From NCBI GenBank assembly GCA_951812925.1, contig OX638368.1, positions 112,305,309 through 112,369,308 of the forward strand: a stretch of DNA of 64,000 bases. Direction: 5' to 3'. This document shows positions 1 through 9,975 of the stretch, piece after piece. The translations under genes and the position numbers were made by a program. The notes beneath the pieces were generated by a model that was not told where the DNA came from, did not search any database, and was given only the letters and a program-made list of their open reading frames with translations. Positions within the stretch are counted from its first letter, which is position 1. Every line of letters begins with the position of its first letter. The DNA is from Calliopum simillimum (taxonomy: Eukaryota > Arthropoda > Insecta > Diptera > Lauxaniidae).

Positions 1-3000
1 TAATTTTTTATGCGGAGATTTGGTTCAGAGATGTAAAAAATCGGACAAAATCTATTTGCACCTCCCATACAAATGTTCCTTTTTTTTGTAAAAAAAATTT
101 TTAAAATTGGTTGTAATGAAGATATCAACTTGAAAATTTGTATATACCATTTCAGTAGTAACTGAATACTAATGTCAAAAAATGGGAGTGATTAAAAAAG
201 ATAATATAAATTTTTTTTTTATGATTTCAGTGAAATTGTTCATTATAACACTTCAGTCATTGTAAAAAAAGTAGCCTTTGGGCAAAAAATGGGCAAGATT
301 TAATATTTTAAGTCTATTCTATGAGTAGGTATGTATGCTCATCCTGTATGCTTTGTCATAGCCTAACTACGCCAAACTTGTAAGTCATAGTCTATGAAAG
401 ATTCAAGATTTTTGAAATTTGTCTTACCTTTTAGCTGATTATAAAATAATTTGACTTAAATACTTTAGTGCAAATGTAAGGGTTGTGTATAACAACAATT
501 TTTAGTGAAAGTATTGACCTTTAATGCAAAAAACTTTTTGCCAAAAACCAAACGAGCACAACTTTAATTTGATCGCTCAAAGTTTTGTTATGGATGCAAG
601 CTTGAAATTTGTTTTTGCATGCTGTTCAATAGTACGTGTTTGATAGCTGTTATCATGCCAATGACATTTCTTTTATTCTCTTGTATGCTTATTTTCGTAA
701 CAATTGGGGTGTTTTCTAACAAATTACAAAATATGATCGATTTTCAAGCACATTATTTTTTTTTTCATTTTGACGTCCTAGATTGGCAAAATCTCACACT
801 GTGCGGTGGCTTGTATTCGCTAAAGATTCCTACTGCCTGTTCCACTTTTCAAGTTAAATGATGTCTCTTACGTTAGATGTCTATTATTTTCAGAAGTGAA
901 ACTATTAATTACGCTAAAATTTTCTATTACTGTTTCACGGTCTGGGAAGTATATTTTTAAGAGCATGTCTAAACTTTTCTCACCAAATTCAAGTCCGTTC
1001 AATAGTTTTGAGATTGTTTGGAACATATAGTTGCTTTTTCAGTACCTTTCAAATTATTTATATTATCTATAAGCTGGAAAACTAAATAAATGTTGCAGAT
1101 GTCGAAAACATAAAAAAGTGGTAGGTAATGTTTTGAAAAACTCCATAATATGTCGAAAAAGTCAAGAGTTTTTGGAAAATTGGAAAATATTGAGGATGTC
1201 AAAAGCTATACAGGGTCAAAAAATATTGAAAAGTCAAATATATTTGGAAAACTGGCAAAAAGTCGAAAAATGTTAGATATAACGAAATTCACAAAAAAAA
1301 GTTGTAAATGTTGAAAAAAACGAAAAACTCTACAAAAAAAAAAGAGTCCAGAAACATTCCGGAATTTTTGGAGAAATTTAAATAAGAAGTGTAGAAGGAT
1401 TAGAAATATTTAGAGAGCTGGAAAATTCAAAAAAACAAAAACGGAAATTAGTAAAAACTGAATATTTGTATTGTAATAAAGTTGAAAGATTAAAAAATAC
1501 TAAAAATCACCGCATGGCAATATCTGAACTTGTCCCCACATACTTAAGATTTCTTTTACCGTATAAATAAAATCAACAAAGAATTCTCCACAAAGACAAC
1601 TAAGCGCCAAATCATTAGCAGCATGAAATGCGCTCGATATGACCAGAAAATATCACAAAATTAAAATACTCGTGGCAATAGCAAACAAAAGTTCATGGAA
1701 CTATGTTTCTAAGTATTTTCTTCTTTTTTGTGTTTGATGTTTAACAAATCAGTTAGATCTTTTCCATACGATACGTTTTGGACGAACGAAACGCAGTAAA
1801 ATAATGTGCTGTTTGTTTGTGTTTGCTGCTGCTGCTCCTTTTGTTGATGCAACATTTGATGTTGTCTTGCGCAATGAACATGATATTCTATTGTTGTATA
1901 ATGCACCGTTGCATCGAAAAATTCGCACCACGCGAATTTTATCGCCTGGGGAAAATCTTTACGTTTTTTGCATTCCATGGTACAGTGCACGGCGGCGTAT
2001 TCAATTTAAGAAGTTAAAAGTACCAAAGGAAAAATTTCATTTTCATCGCTAATGTTTCGCGAAGAATAACAATTTATTTGATACATTGCCAACTCCCATT
2101 ATTATGTTCATTCGAAAAAAATTAAAAGAAAAAACTTAAGTGTACTTAAATGAGCACTTGTTTGTTCCATCCTTACAATTGCAGCTGATATATTTTGATG
2201 CAAGAAGATGCAACAAGACAAATAATTTGTACTGGGAAAAGGGCGGTGCCACGCCTCCATCACTTCACTATTTTTTCAACTGACCATATCAATTTACTTT
2301 CTTCACCAGTAGTTAGCTAAGGTCTCTAGATTTTCGTTCTTCTATTTTTTTTTTAATGTATTGTCCTACGTATGGTGAGTTACTTGAATATGGAAATACC
2401 CATATATCATTTTAAGTGTATTTTCTTGTAATTGATTTGGAAAAAGTTTATTTTGATTGGAAAAAATTTAAATTGATTTGAATAAAGATCAATTTGTTGT
2501 GAAAAAAGTTTAACTTGGAAGTGGAAACCCTTTATTAGACCTCATCTCAAATTTTGCAATTATTGTGGGAGTGAAAAAATTTAAACTTCAGGTGTCGCTT
2601 TTAACAGTTTTCTGTAATTTTCTTCAAAACTGTAAAAGATATGCTTTCAATAAGTATCTTCCAAAAAATGCGCTTTGCAGTTTTTTTTCTAGTCATCAAT
2701 GGCAATCAGAAGTGCTAGAGCCATCCTAGATTTTGTATTGAAGCGTGTTAAAAAAAAAAATGCTACTTTGTATAAAAATCGGTTTCAATGAATTCAGTCA
2801 AAACACCAGTCCACATACCTACATTAACTCATTGACTGCTATTTCGAAATAAAGCAATTTATGTTTTACTTTTAGCTCTTAAAAAACTCCACTTAGAGCT
2901 GCTATAAAAAGTATTATCGCGAATGTTATTACGTAGTAAAAAATGTCGGTGTTTGAATCAAGTGCATACACTATAAAATTAAGTATGTAGCATCTGCATA

Positions 3001-3636
3001 GTTAATTATATGAAAGGTGATTACGCATTTATTCCAAATGGCACGCAATCACAATCAACAATGTCTTTAAATTCAATAAAAATGCAGCATACTCCTGCTG
3101 GTAAACCGTCGCTCTCACATAGAAAAGGAAACTAATCTTGGCGCTAAAATAAATTCAACATCCTGCATATTTGAATTTACGATTACAACAGGTTGGCATT
3201 TGCACCTGCAATATGAATGTTGGCACAAAATTGTTAGCAACGAGACAGTCAATTAATTAATGAATGAATACAAAGGGCTATAGATTTCTAATAAAAAAAA
3301 AATACTTTCTTCCAACTATAACTCCAATGAAAATGTTAATGAAGGTAATCGTAAACTGTGTATACAATAATTTGGTAAATTGACAACCATCAGCGTCATC
3401 TTACATAAAATATGTTAAGGTAAGTATTTTACACTCGCACATTTTACACTGAACTGAAGTATTTGATCCAAAGAATTTACGATTTAAATTTCTGCTGTGC
3501 ACTGACTTAATTTTGACACTGAATACACTGTCTTGTTTTAGTAGTGTAAAAGAAACTGATTTCAACAAATACTTCAGAGTACTGTATCTTTTACAAACAA
3601 ATACTTCAGGTAAGTGTAATTGTATTAGTACGATAT
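1..3636. other. AT-rich noncoding sequence, no gene seen
   Basis: I see no recognisable coding region, RNA or TE protein here. Positions 1115-1500 are an A-rich stretch with a loosely recurring GTCGAAAA/GGAAAA motif, like a decayed simple repeat. A frame of 82 codons at 1804-2052 is open but has no family signature and competes with open frames on both strands, so I treat it as chance. Poly-T and poly-A runs are frequent. Confidence 0.6.
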
Positions 3637-4197
3637 CCGGCATTAAGAAAATGTATCGATCGAGTTTTGAGTTAAAATCTAATTTTTAGATATATTTATG
3701 TGGGAACATATTTTTGGCGGGTTGCCTCTCAAAATGTGGCCGCAAGTATATCCAAATTGCGATAACTTGTGAACCGTGAGTCGCACAAGAAAAAAATCCC
3801 AGATTTATGGAGAGTCATATACTCTACAAGTAATTTCTATTATATTATGTAAAAACAAATTTCCATTTAGGAGTTATTTATTAAAAACTAATTTTTTTAC
3901 GTTTATTGTTTATTGCGTCAAAAAAAAAATGGTTTTTAATAAATAATTCGTAAACGGTTAATTTTTTTTAACGCATAATGAAAACTACATTTAGAGCATA
4001 TGACTCTTCATAAAAAAGATTTTGACACATTTCCCCGGCAGACTCACGGTTCATAAGTTATTGCAATTTGATAATACTTGCGGCCACATTTTGAGAGGCA
4101 ACCCAGCAAAAATATATATTCTCCCATTCCTACATATATGTTATGTAAAAATTAGATTTTAACTAAAAACTCTATCGATACTTTTTTTTACTGCCGG
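3637..4197. mobile_element. Foldback MITE with CCGG termini, copy 1
   Basis: This is a near-palindrome of about 560 bp. The left arm carries GGTTGCCTCTCAAAATGTGG followed by a CCGCAAGTAT stretch, and the right arm carries the reverse complement near 4080-4105. The outermost sequences are CCGGCA (left) and TGCCGG (right), next to inverted AATCGAT-type sequence. A second copy with the same arms lies at 36974-37528. There is no coding capacity. A non-autonomous DNA transposon (foldback type) is the best reading; the superfamily is not determined and I see no clear TSD. Confidence 0.8.
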
Positions 4198-4210
4198 TTC
4201 TTAGACTATA

Positions 4211-4276
4211 ATATGAGCCGTTCAAAATGGCAATGGTTTTGGACTTGCACCATTATCATTTTGAACGGCTCATATA
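4211..4276. mobile_element. 66-bp TIR-only mini-MITE
   Basis: ATATGAGCCGTTCAAAATGG on the left is mirrored by the reverse complement ending GGCTCATATAT on the right, with only a short loop between. The same TIR bounds the longer element at 59333-59599, so this looks like an internally deleted derivative reduced to its two ends. It lies 13 bp from the end of the CCGG foldback. Confidence 0.75.
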
Positions 4277-4307
4277 TTATATTATAAAACGCAATGTACA
4301 TATAAAA

Positions 4308-5072
4308 CTAGTAAGGGTGTTACTTTTGGCCTGGCCAAATATTAAATACCCTACACAGCAGTGTTTTGAAAGTTTTGCTTACATGGGAGGTGCCACGCCC
4401 TCTTGTCCAAATTCACCCAGTTTTTTCTCAGAGTTTAAACTTATAGTTCCTATCATTTGAGTGAAAAAAATGTTTTCAGTATAGCGTTTTGAACCTTTTG
4501 CTTATATGGGAGGTGCCACGCCCTCTTGTCCAAATTCACCCACTTTTCTCTCAGAATTTAAACTTATAGTTTTAGCATTTGAGTAAAATTTAGTTTGATT
4601 ATCTCAAAAAACGCTTTCAGTATAGCGTTTTGAAGTTTTTGCTTATATGGGAGGTGCCACGCCCTCTTGTCCGAATTCGTCTGGTTTTTGTTTGGAGCTT
4701 GCGCTTACAATTCGTAGTATTTATATGTATTTTGGTTGCATTATCGTGAAAAAAACTCAAAAAGTTGCATTTTGAATATATTTTTTGTATGGGCGGTAGG
4801 CGTGTCCGTTGACCGATTTCGCTCGTTTTCAATCTTCCGAGCTATCTTTGACGCCGAAGGCTGTGCAACAAATTTCTTTTAATTATCTTGCTTAGTTTTC
4901 CCAAAACGTGTATTTCCACACACAGCCAGCCAGCCAGACAGACGGACATGGCTATATCGACTCAGGAGGTGTCGCTGATTAAGAATATATATACTTTTCT
5001 ATATCTGCCACGCCTCCTTCTCTGCGTTACAAACGGAAGGACAAAGGGAATATACCCTGGGTGTAGGGTATA
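4308..5072 (-). mobile_element. DINE-1/Helentron-like non-autonomous element, copy 1
   Basis: Read on the minus strand, it begins with a TATACCCT...AGGGTATA stem-loop. It then has the AGTATATATATTCTTAATCA and CATGTCCGTCTG core beside a CTGG/CAGC microsatellite, and several ~120-bp tandem units containing GGGCGTGGCACCTCCC. It ends with the hairpin TTTGGCCAGGCCAAA and CTAG|T. Established knowledge: a 5' TATACCC stem-loop, a microsatellite core and a 3' hairpin plus CTAG are features of fly DINE-1/INE-type Helentron derivatives. It has no coding capacity. Other copies: 23226, 29820, 32160 and 50849. Confidence 0.75.
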
Positions 5073-5401
5073 ATAAGCAAACAAAAACCCGAAACAAGAA
5101 CAAAAATCATCAGTAAGTAATGCACGTGCTCATAGCCAACAACAAATACATTGTTGTCACATACATGCACCCACACATTGAAAATAACAAACCGGTCTGG
5201 TTGAGGCTCGCGACTATAAAAGCGTGACTGCAAACACAGAAGCCAGGCAGTCACAGCCAGACAACCGATACGAACACATAAATTGCCAAGCACTCGATAG
5301 TAGTAGCAATCGAAGAATTGTTTAATTGTGTATCTTAGGGTAGTTAATTAACTTAATCGCCTAGAAGATTTATTATAATCTTCCACAAAGGCTTCCTGGC
5401 A
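5073..5401 (+). promoter_or_regulatory. TATA/initiator-like sequence ahead of a tandem repeat
   Basis: TATAAA lies at 5215-5220 and an initiator-like GCAGTCACAG lies about 30 bp downstream (5247-5256), the spacing of an RNA polymerase II core promoter. No open frame follows. The downstream DNA is a noncoding tandem repeat and then an A-rich stretch with AATAAA signals (5925-5960). A solo LTR or other noncoding TE promoter is possible, but I could not define LTR ends, so the function is inference. Confidence 0.3.
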
Positions 5402-5830
5402 CCTTAAATGACCAGAGATATTATCCTACTGCACTGGACACTTTGTATAATATCCACATAGTGTACATAGTAACCAGAAAGACTTATTTTAGTCTTCCAC
5501 TGAGGTTCCCTGAGCACGTTAAGTGACCAAAGGTTTTTCTACGGAGCTGAACACTTTTTATAGTATTCTTATAGTATCCCTAGTGTTAGTTATACGAAGT
5601 TGCCTAGAAGATTCCTGGCACCTTAAGTGACCAGAGACATTATCCTACTACGATGGGCACTTTATCGTATCCGCATAGTGTACGTAGCAACAAAGAGGAC
5701 TTATTATAGTCTTCCACTAAAGTTTCCTGGCCAACTTACGTGATCAAAGATATATCTACGGTGCTGAACACTTGTTTTAGTATCCACATAGTACCCGTAG
5801 TTATCAAAATATATTCCGGATATAGCTAGC
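5402..5830. repeat. Degenerate ~110-bp tandem repeat with ABAB order
   Basis: Four units begin near 5402, 5520, 5622 and 5734 with the phrase CTTAAGTGACCA or variants. Units 1 and 3 share GAGATATTATCCTACT-like sequence; units 2 and 4 share TCTACGGAGCTGAACACTT-like sequence. The array is therefore a duplicated ~220-bp dimer. No unit is coding. Confidence 0.7.
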
Positions 5831-5984
5831 ACGGATTTGAGGACTATACAACAAAAGGATTAAAACTAATACAACGAATTCAAAATTTATTTAAAAACTA
5901 ACTAAAATTAATTTGTAATCAAAAATAAATAATTTGTAGACTGGAAAAATAAATAAATAAAAGTATTTTGTAAACTAAAAGTCT
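5831..5984 (+). other. A-rich tract with clustered AATAAA
   Basis: It holds repeated AATAAATAAATAAA at about 5947-5962 and an oligo-A-rich composition. It could be the polyadenylation region of the transcript suggested by the upstream TATA box, but could equally be simple sequence. Confidence 0.3.
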
Positions 5985-6515
5985 TGGATTGTCTTTTGGT
6001 CTGACACTGAACACCGCTGACGCCAACCTCAGCCCAATGCCAAAACAATCGTTACAAATATCAAAATATCTTTGCATGAAAATCCAGAAAGCGCTGTTTT
6101 CCGGCTTATGGCGCAGTCCCACGAAAAGGTGTAGTTCCATTTTTTTAATGACATCGAATAGCCATAAAGTTCTTTATAAAACAATACTTTCAAACTTTTC
6201 CTATTGAGTCTACCCTTCAAGTAAAGGAATATCAATTTTATGTGTTAAATCGGTTTTTCTCTAGAAATATAATGTAGTCCTTTGTATGGGGATTGAGATG
6301 CGTTTACTTCGAAAGGAAAAAAATTTAAGGCATAGTTTGATAAAGAAGATTATGGCTATAAGTAAGCTGGAGTTACATCTCTTCCTAGAGCTGCACCATA
6401 AGCCAGAAAACAATTATTTCTGAAACTTCAAGCAAGGATATCTCGATATTTTGAGCATATAAGTACTTATGAGTAATTTTGAATTCGGAATCGGATTCAG
6501 CACACCAAAATACAT
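5985..6515. mobile_element. Imperfect foldback element
   Basis: The left arm (about 6045-6215) and right arm (about 6300-6470) are diverged reverse complements. For example, CTTATGGCGCAGTCCCACG pairs with the complement of a GAGCTGCACCATAAGCC-type segment, and TATGGCTAT recurs inverted. Outer flanks keep weaker inverted similarity (CACTGAACACCGC against GATTCAGCACACC). There are no coding frames of note. It is an old foldback MITE. Confidence 0.6.
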
Positions 6516-7774
6516 AAAGATAGATGTGTCTGGTCAAACTTGCAAAGAACTATTTTCTCTTGTATGTCGGTGTAACTTATTGAAGAGTACAAAAACTTTA
6601 CAAAACATAAAATGTCCGCCTAATAAATTTGCATAGCAAACGATCAACGATGCATTAAACTACAGCTCAGCATGATCCATTTAATTAGCGAATATTTCTG
6701 CAAAGAAAATCAACACATTTACCGTTAAGTTGTGCTTAAGCTAAATTTAATGGCTAGCGCCAACCATCCAACATTGCCATAATTCAAATAATTAAATTAA
6801 TTGCAACCAAGCCATCAGTAGCGCAAACCCTTAACAGCGATTTAATTGCAGCAGCAGCAAATGCATGCGCAAGCGTAATAAGCAACCACTGAACACCAAC
6901 TTCGAGCATGTGAGCGCAATTATTTGTTTACTCCGCCAATGCACATGTGTCATCAACATTAACGGAGCAGAAACTACCTACTAAGCGTGTGAATAGCGCC
7001 CCAAACAACCAACGACACTGTTGCTGCTGCTGCTGCTGCTGTTGCTGTTGTCCGCAAATTAATTGCGAACTTGAAACGAAGCAGCAGAAACAAAGGCACA
7101 GCAGCAACAGCAACACAGCAGCGAGCGACATTTACACGCCTGCGCAAATTACGCGATTTTTCGTCCAACAACATTGACGCGACAAAAACAACAAATGCTG
7201 CTAGATAGTGTCACATGTTGCGGCTGTATTGTAATGTATGTGCAAAAGTATCAACTTTAAGTATCGAGAACATTGTAAAAAGGACTCGGTTTACGGAAGA
7301 AAAGAATCATTTAACATTAAGCCCTTAGTTCCCATAGAGGCCTGTAGGCAGCCTTATTTAAAAAAATTCCATATATCGTATTTTATGACTTTTGTAACTG
7401 ATTTTCTGCACTTATAAAGGAAAATACCCATACTTTTAAATAAATGCAAATGCGTAAGCTAAAATTTCGTCAAAAAGTGCAGTTCTTACCTATTTTCACT
7501 AAAACTTTGTGTGCCATGAAAGTTAAGTCGTATTTTTAGCTGTATATAATAACAAATCTCACAAATTGTGCTTAAAATTATTTGAAATCGAGTAATTTTT
7601 ATATACCCTCCAGGTAAACCTAGAGCTCTAGATGGAGGGCATTCTCGATCGTTGCTATCCATATTTTCAATGCACTCTTAAGTAGATATGAAAGACCCAT
7701 ATAAAACAAACGGAAATCTCTTTAACAGAAATTTTGTAGCTCCGTTCATCGGGTAGATTTATTAATAACTACTA
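6516..7774. other. Unique noncoding sequence with CAG/CTG tract
   Basis: This is non-repetitive in the window. TAAT/ATTA cores cluster at 6675-6850. The longest simple tract is a CTG/CAG run at about 7018-7052 that opens poly-Q, poly-C or poly-A frames in several phases; none has coding support beyond the repeat. Confidence 0.5.
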
Positions 7775-9012
7775 ACGGGTGATCCAATAAGAGCTTTCTA
7801 CTTTGTTTTCTAAATAAAATACTTAAAAATCAATGTATTAACGCAAATCTTTATTTGGAATAATAGTCCGGTTCCTATGTTTAAAAATTATTTCGTTCAA
7901 ATACTTATTGCTCACGACTAGCTCTTTAATGGTTCATTCTGTGGGTCCAATTTTCGACAACTCCTTCGAGCATATCGGCCGGTATTCCTTAAATAACACG
8001 TGTTATATTGGTTTCCAAAGCGTCAAAAGTTTCGGGCATATCGACATAAACTAGTGATTTAACATATCTCCAAAGAAAGTAATCTAATGGCGTCAAACCA
8101 CATGATCTTGGTGACCAATTAACAGCAGCATTTCTTGAGATGATGTTTTCATCGAACGTTTCGCTCAATAAAGCGATTGTTTCTCCAGCTGTATGGCATG
8201 TTGCGCCATCTTGTTGAAACCAGACCTCGGCTACACTAATATCCTGAATTTTTGGCAACAAAAATTTATTGATCATCCATCCGCATTTTTGAAGCAATAT
8301 GGTCCGATGATGCCGCCTGCCCAAAAACCACATCAAACAGTACATATATCGGGATACACTGGAAGTTCTTGGATTGCTTCTGGTTGTTCATTGGCCCAAA
8401 TACTGCAAATTTGCTTGTTCACGTAGCCGTTCAACCAGAAATGAGCATCGTCGCTAAACACAACTTTTCGATAAAACAATGGACCAATTTGAAGTTGTTG
8501 TAAGGCCCATAAACGGAAATTAAAACGTACACCAAGATCAACCGCCTTCAATTTTTATACGAGCTATATTTTATAGGCTTACAAGAACAAGATACGCCAT
8601 AATGATCCATAAGAGAAGCCCAAAGCCTGAGATCGGCGACAAGTGGATTGTTCACGGTTTTCACCAACACTCTCTGCTACAGCAGCAATATTCTCTAAAT
8701 TAAGGGCTCTATGCACTCTGATTGAATGATGAATGTCCAATAGTAAAAAATTGCTTCGAAATCTGGCGATGGTGTTACGAATAGTGAGCTCATAACGACC
8801 AATATGATGTTGAAGAACTCTATAACATTCTCTAACTGATGACTGATTTTGGTAGTAAGTTTCCACAACTAATAAACGTTGTTCGGTAAGTCTATTTATG
8901 ATTAAGTCGTATTGAATACTGAACACAAAAGTTATATGGACAGGTCATTTGACACATAACAACTGTCAAAACAACCCAGTTGGAAAAGGGACCTCGTATT
9001 GGATCACTGTTT
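7775..9012 (-). mobile_element. Mariner-like transposon, near full length, inactivated
   Basis: This is a 1.24-kb element bounded by imperfect TIRs that share GTGATCCAATA (left 7779-7790; right, inverted, 8995-9007). It sits between TA dinucleotides at 7773-7774 and 9013-9014, as expected for Tc1/mariner insertion. The minus strand encodes a transposase split into at least three frames. Length and ends fit an almost complete copy that died by frameshifts rather than by large deletion. It lies in otherwise unique sequence. Confidence 0.85.
7985..8930 (-). pseudogene. Mariner-like (DD41D-type) transposase, frameshifted
   Basis: This transposase would cut and rejoin the element ends in the nucleus. 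The N-terminal part (8579-8926) has a helix-turn-helix-like segment with VVETYYQNQSSVRECYRVLQ. The middle part (8333-8551) carries the first catalytic Asp in VVFSDDAHFWLNGYVNKQ. The C-terminal part (7989-8345) carries the second Asp in WFQQDGATCHT and the third in LTPLDYFLWRYVKSLVY. I count 41 residues between the second and third Asp, reminiscent of the DD41D group rather than classical DD34D mariner. All three catalytic Asp residues survive, but frame changes between the pieces break the gene. The 8579-8926 frame ends after FSYGSLWRILFL, before the catalytic core. A domesticated gene is unlikely given the frameshifts. Confidence 0.85.
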
Positions 9013-9479
9013 TATATGTGAACATATAACAAGCCCATTCTACTGATACCAACGTATGTTGGAACGAAACCTTTCTTCGATCAAAAAGATATTCATTCTT
9101 GTTCTGTCCGCTTGCTTGAGCTATAAACCAGGAACCGGAGAATTCTTTTTTGGGGGAAATGTTGCAGAAATGTCAAAGATTACCTTGCAGTATGAGAATT
9201 AAAACTTAATAATAAAGTAATAAGCGAATGAAAAATCAAAGAAGAACAACAATGAAATTTGACAGCGGAACATTGTTTCATTAAGCAATGGAATTGCGTT
9301 GTCAACTATGGCGAATTTTTTCTCTGCTTTTTGGGAATTATGCGTTTTTGCATAAACAAATCTATAGTTTCCCGTTTAGATCGAGCTGCCATAAAATATG
9401 TTAAGATATGAAATCTTGAATGTTATTCATGACACAAACTTTTTTGCAAGATTTCTAAATATTCCAGTCCCCTAGTTCA
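9013..9479. other. Unique noncoding sequence
   Basis: I see no repeats, RNA or coding signature here, only flanking DNA between the mariner-like element and the LINE fragment. Confidence 0.5.
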
Positions 9480-9975
9480 CCGTTTAGATTGATCGATGAT
9501 TTAACGGTAGCAGGACTACCAAGTCCACTATCTTTGATTACAACTAGAGTACTATACGTTTTGTTGAATTGCCCACGTTTCAGAGACATGCATCGAGAAA
9601 TGCAAGAGGTCTTTGCTGAACCTATCACAGTGCTAAGCCTGGTGCCAAATATGAGTGAAAATCCAACAAAATGGCTAGAAGTTCAATCACTTGCAGCGAA
9701 ATTGATGAAATAACTCCGGTTTATTGAACGCTACGAGGAACCCAGCGATCTCTAAATTGAAAGAGGCAGCGATCCCGCTACATTGAAAATAAGTACGTAC
9801 TAGACTGACCAACTGACAGCTAATTGAGCAGTTATGCTCTAGACGGCCTCCTGACGTAGTACTTGACGGTAGTTCTACGAGGAATAACACATCTGGCGGG
9901 AGGAGTTTCTTAGCGGGTTTGAGTCTCGCAAGCAGGCTTCAGACGCTATTACTCCTCGTTAAAAAAAAAAACACT
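9480..9975 (+). mobile_element. 5'-truncated R1-like LINE with poly(A) tail
   Basis: This is the terminal ~75 codons of a non-LTR retrotransposon ORF2, then about 200 bp of GC-richer 3'UTR with features such as GGCGGGAGGAGTTTCTTAGCG. It ends in an A-run at 9961-9972. The order of ORF C-terminus, short UTR and oligo(A) is what 5'-truncated LINE insertions leave. I could not identify a TSD. Confidence 0.7.
9489..9755 (+). pseudogene. C-terminus of non-LTR retrotransposon ORF2 (R1-like)
   Basis: The frame contains CPRFRDMHREMQE followed by LVPNMSENPTKW and AAKLMK. This matches the pattern downstream of reverse transcriptase in R1/I-type LINEs: a Cys/His motif with CPRF, then an N-x-W segment and a basic helix. 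An in-frame TAA at 9711-9713 interrupts it. Beyond the stop the same frame reads LRFIERYEEPSDL before the natural-looking end at 9755, so a single premature stop breaks this fragment. The reverse transcriptase and endonuclease domains are absent because of 5' truncation. The exact clade is inference. Confidence 0.65.

Noticed and set aside
6928..7177. Overlapping poly-Q/poly-C/poly-A frames
   Set aside because: All arise from one CAG/CTG tract and occur on both strands; nothing beyond the repeat supports coding.
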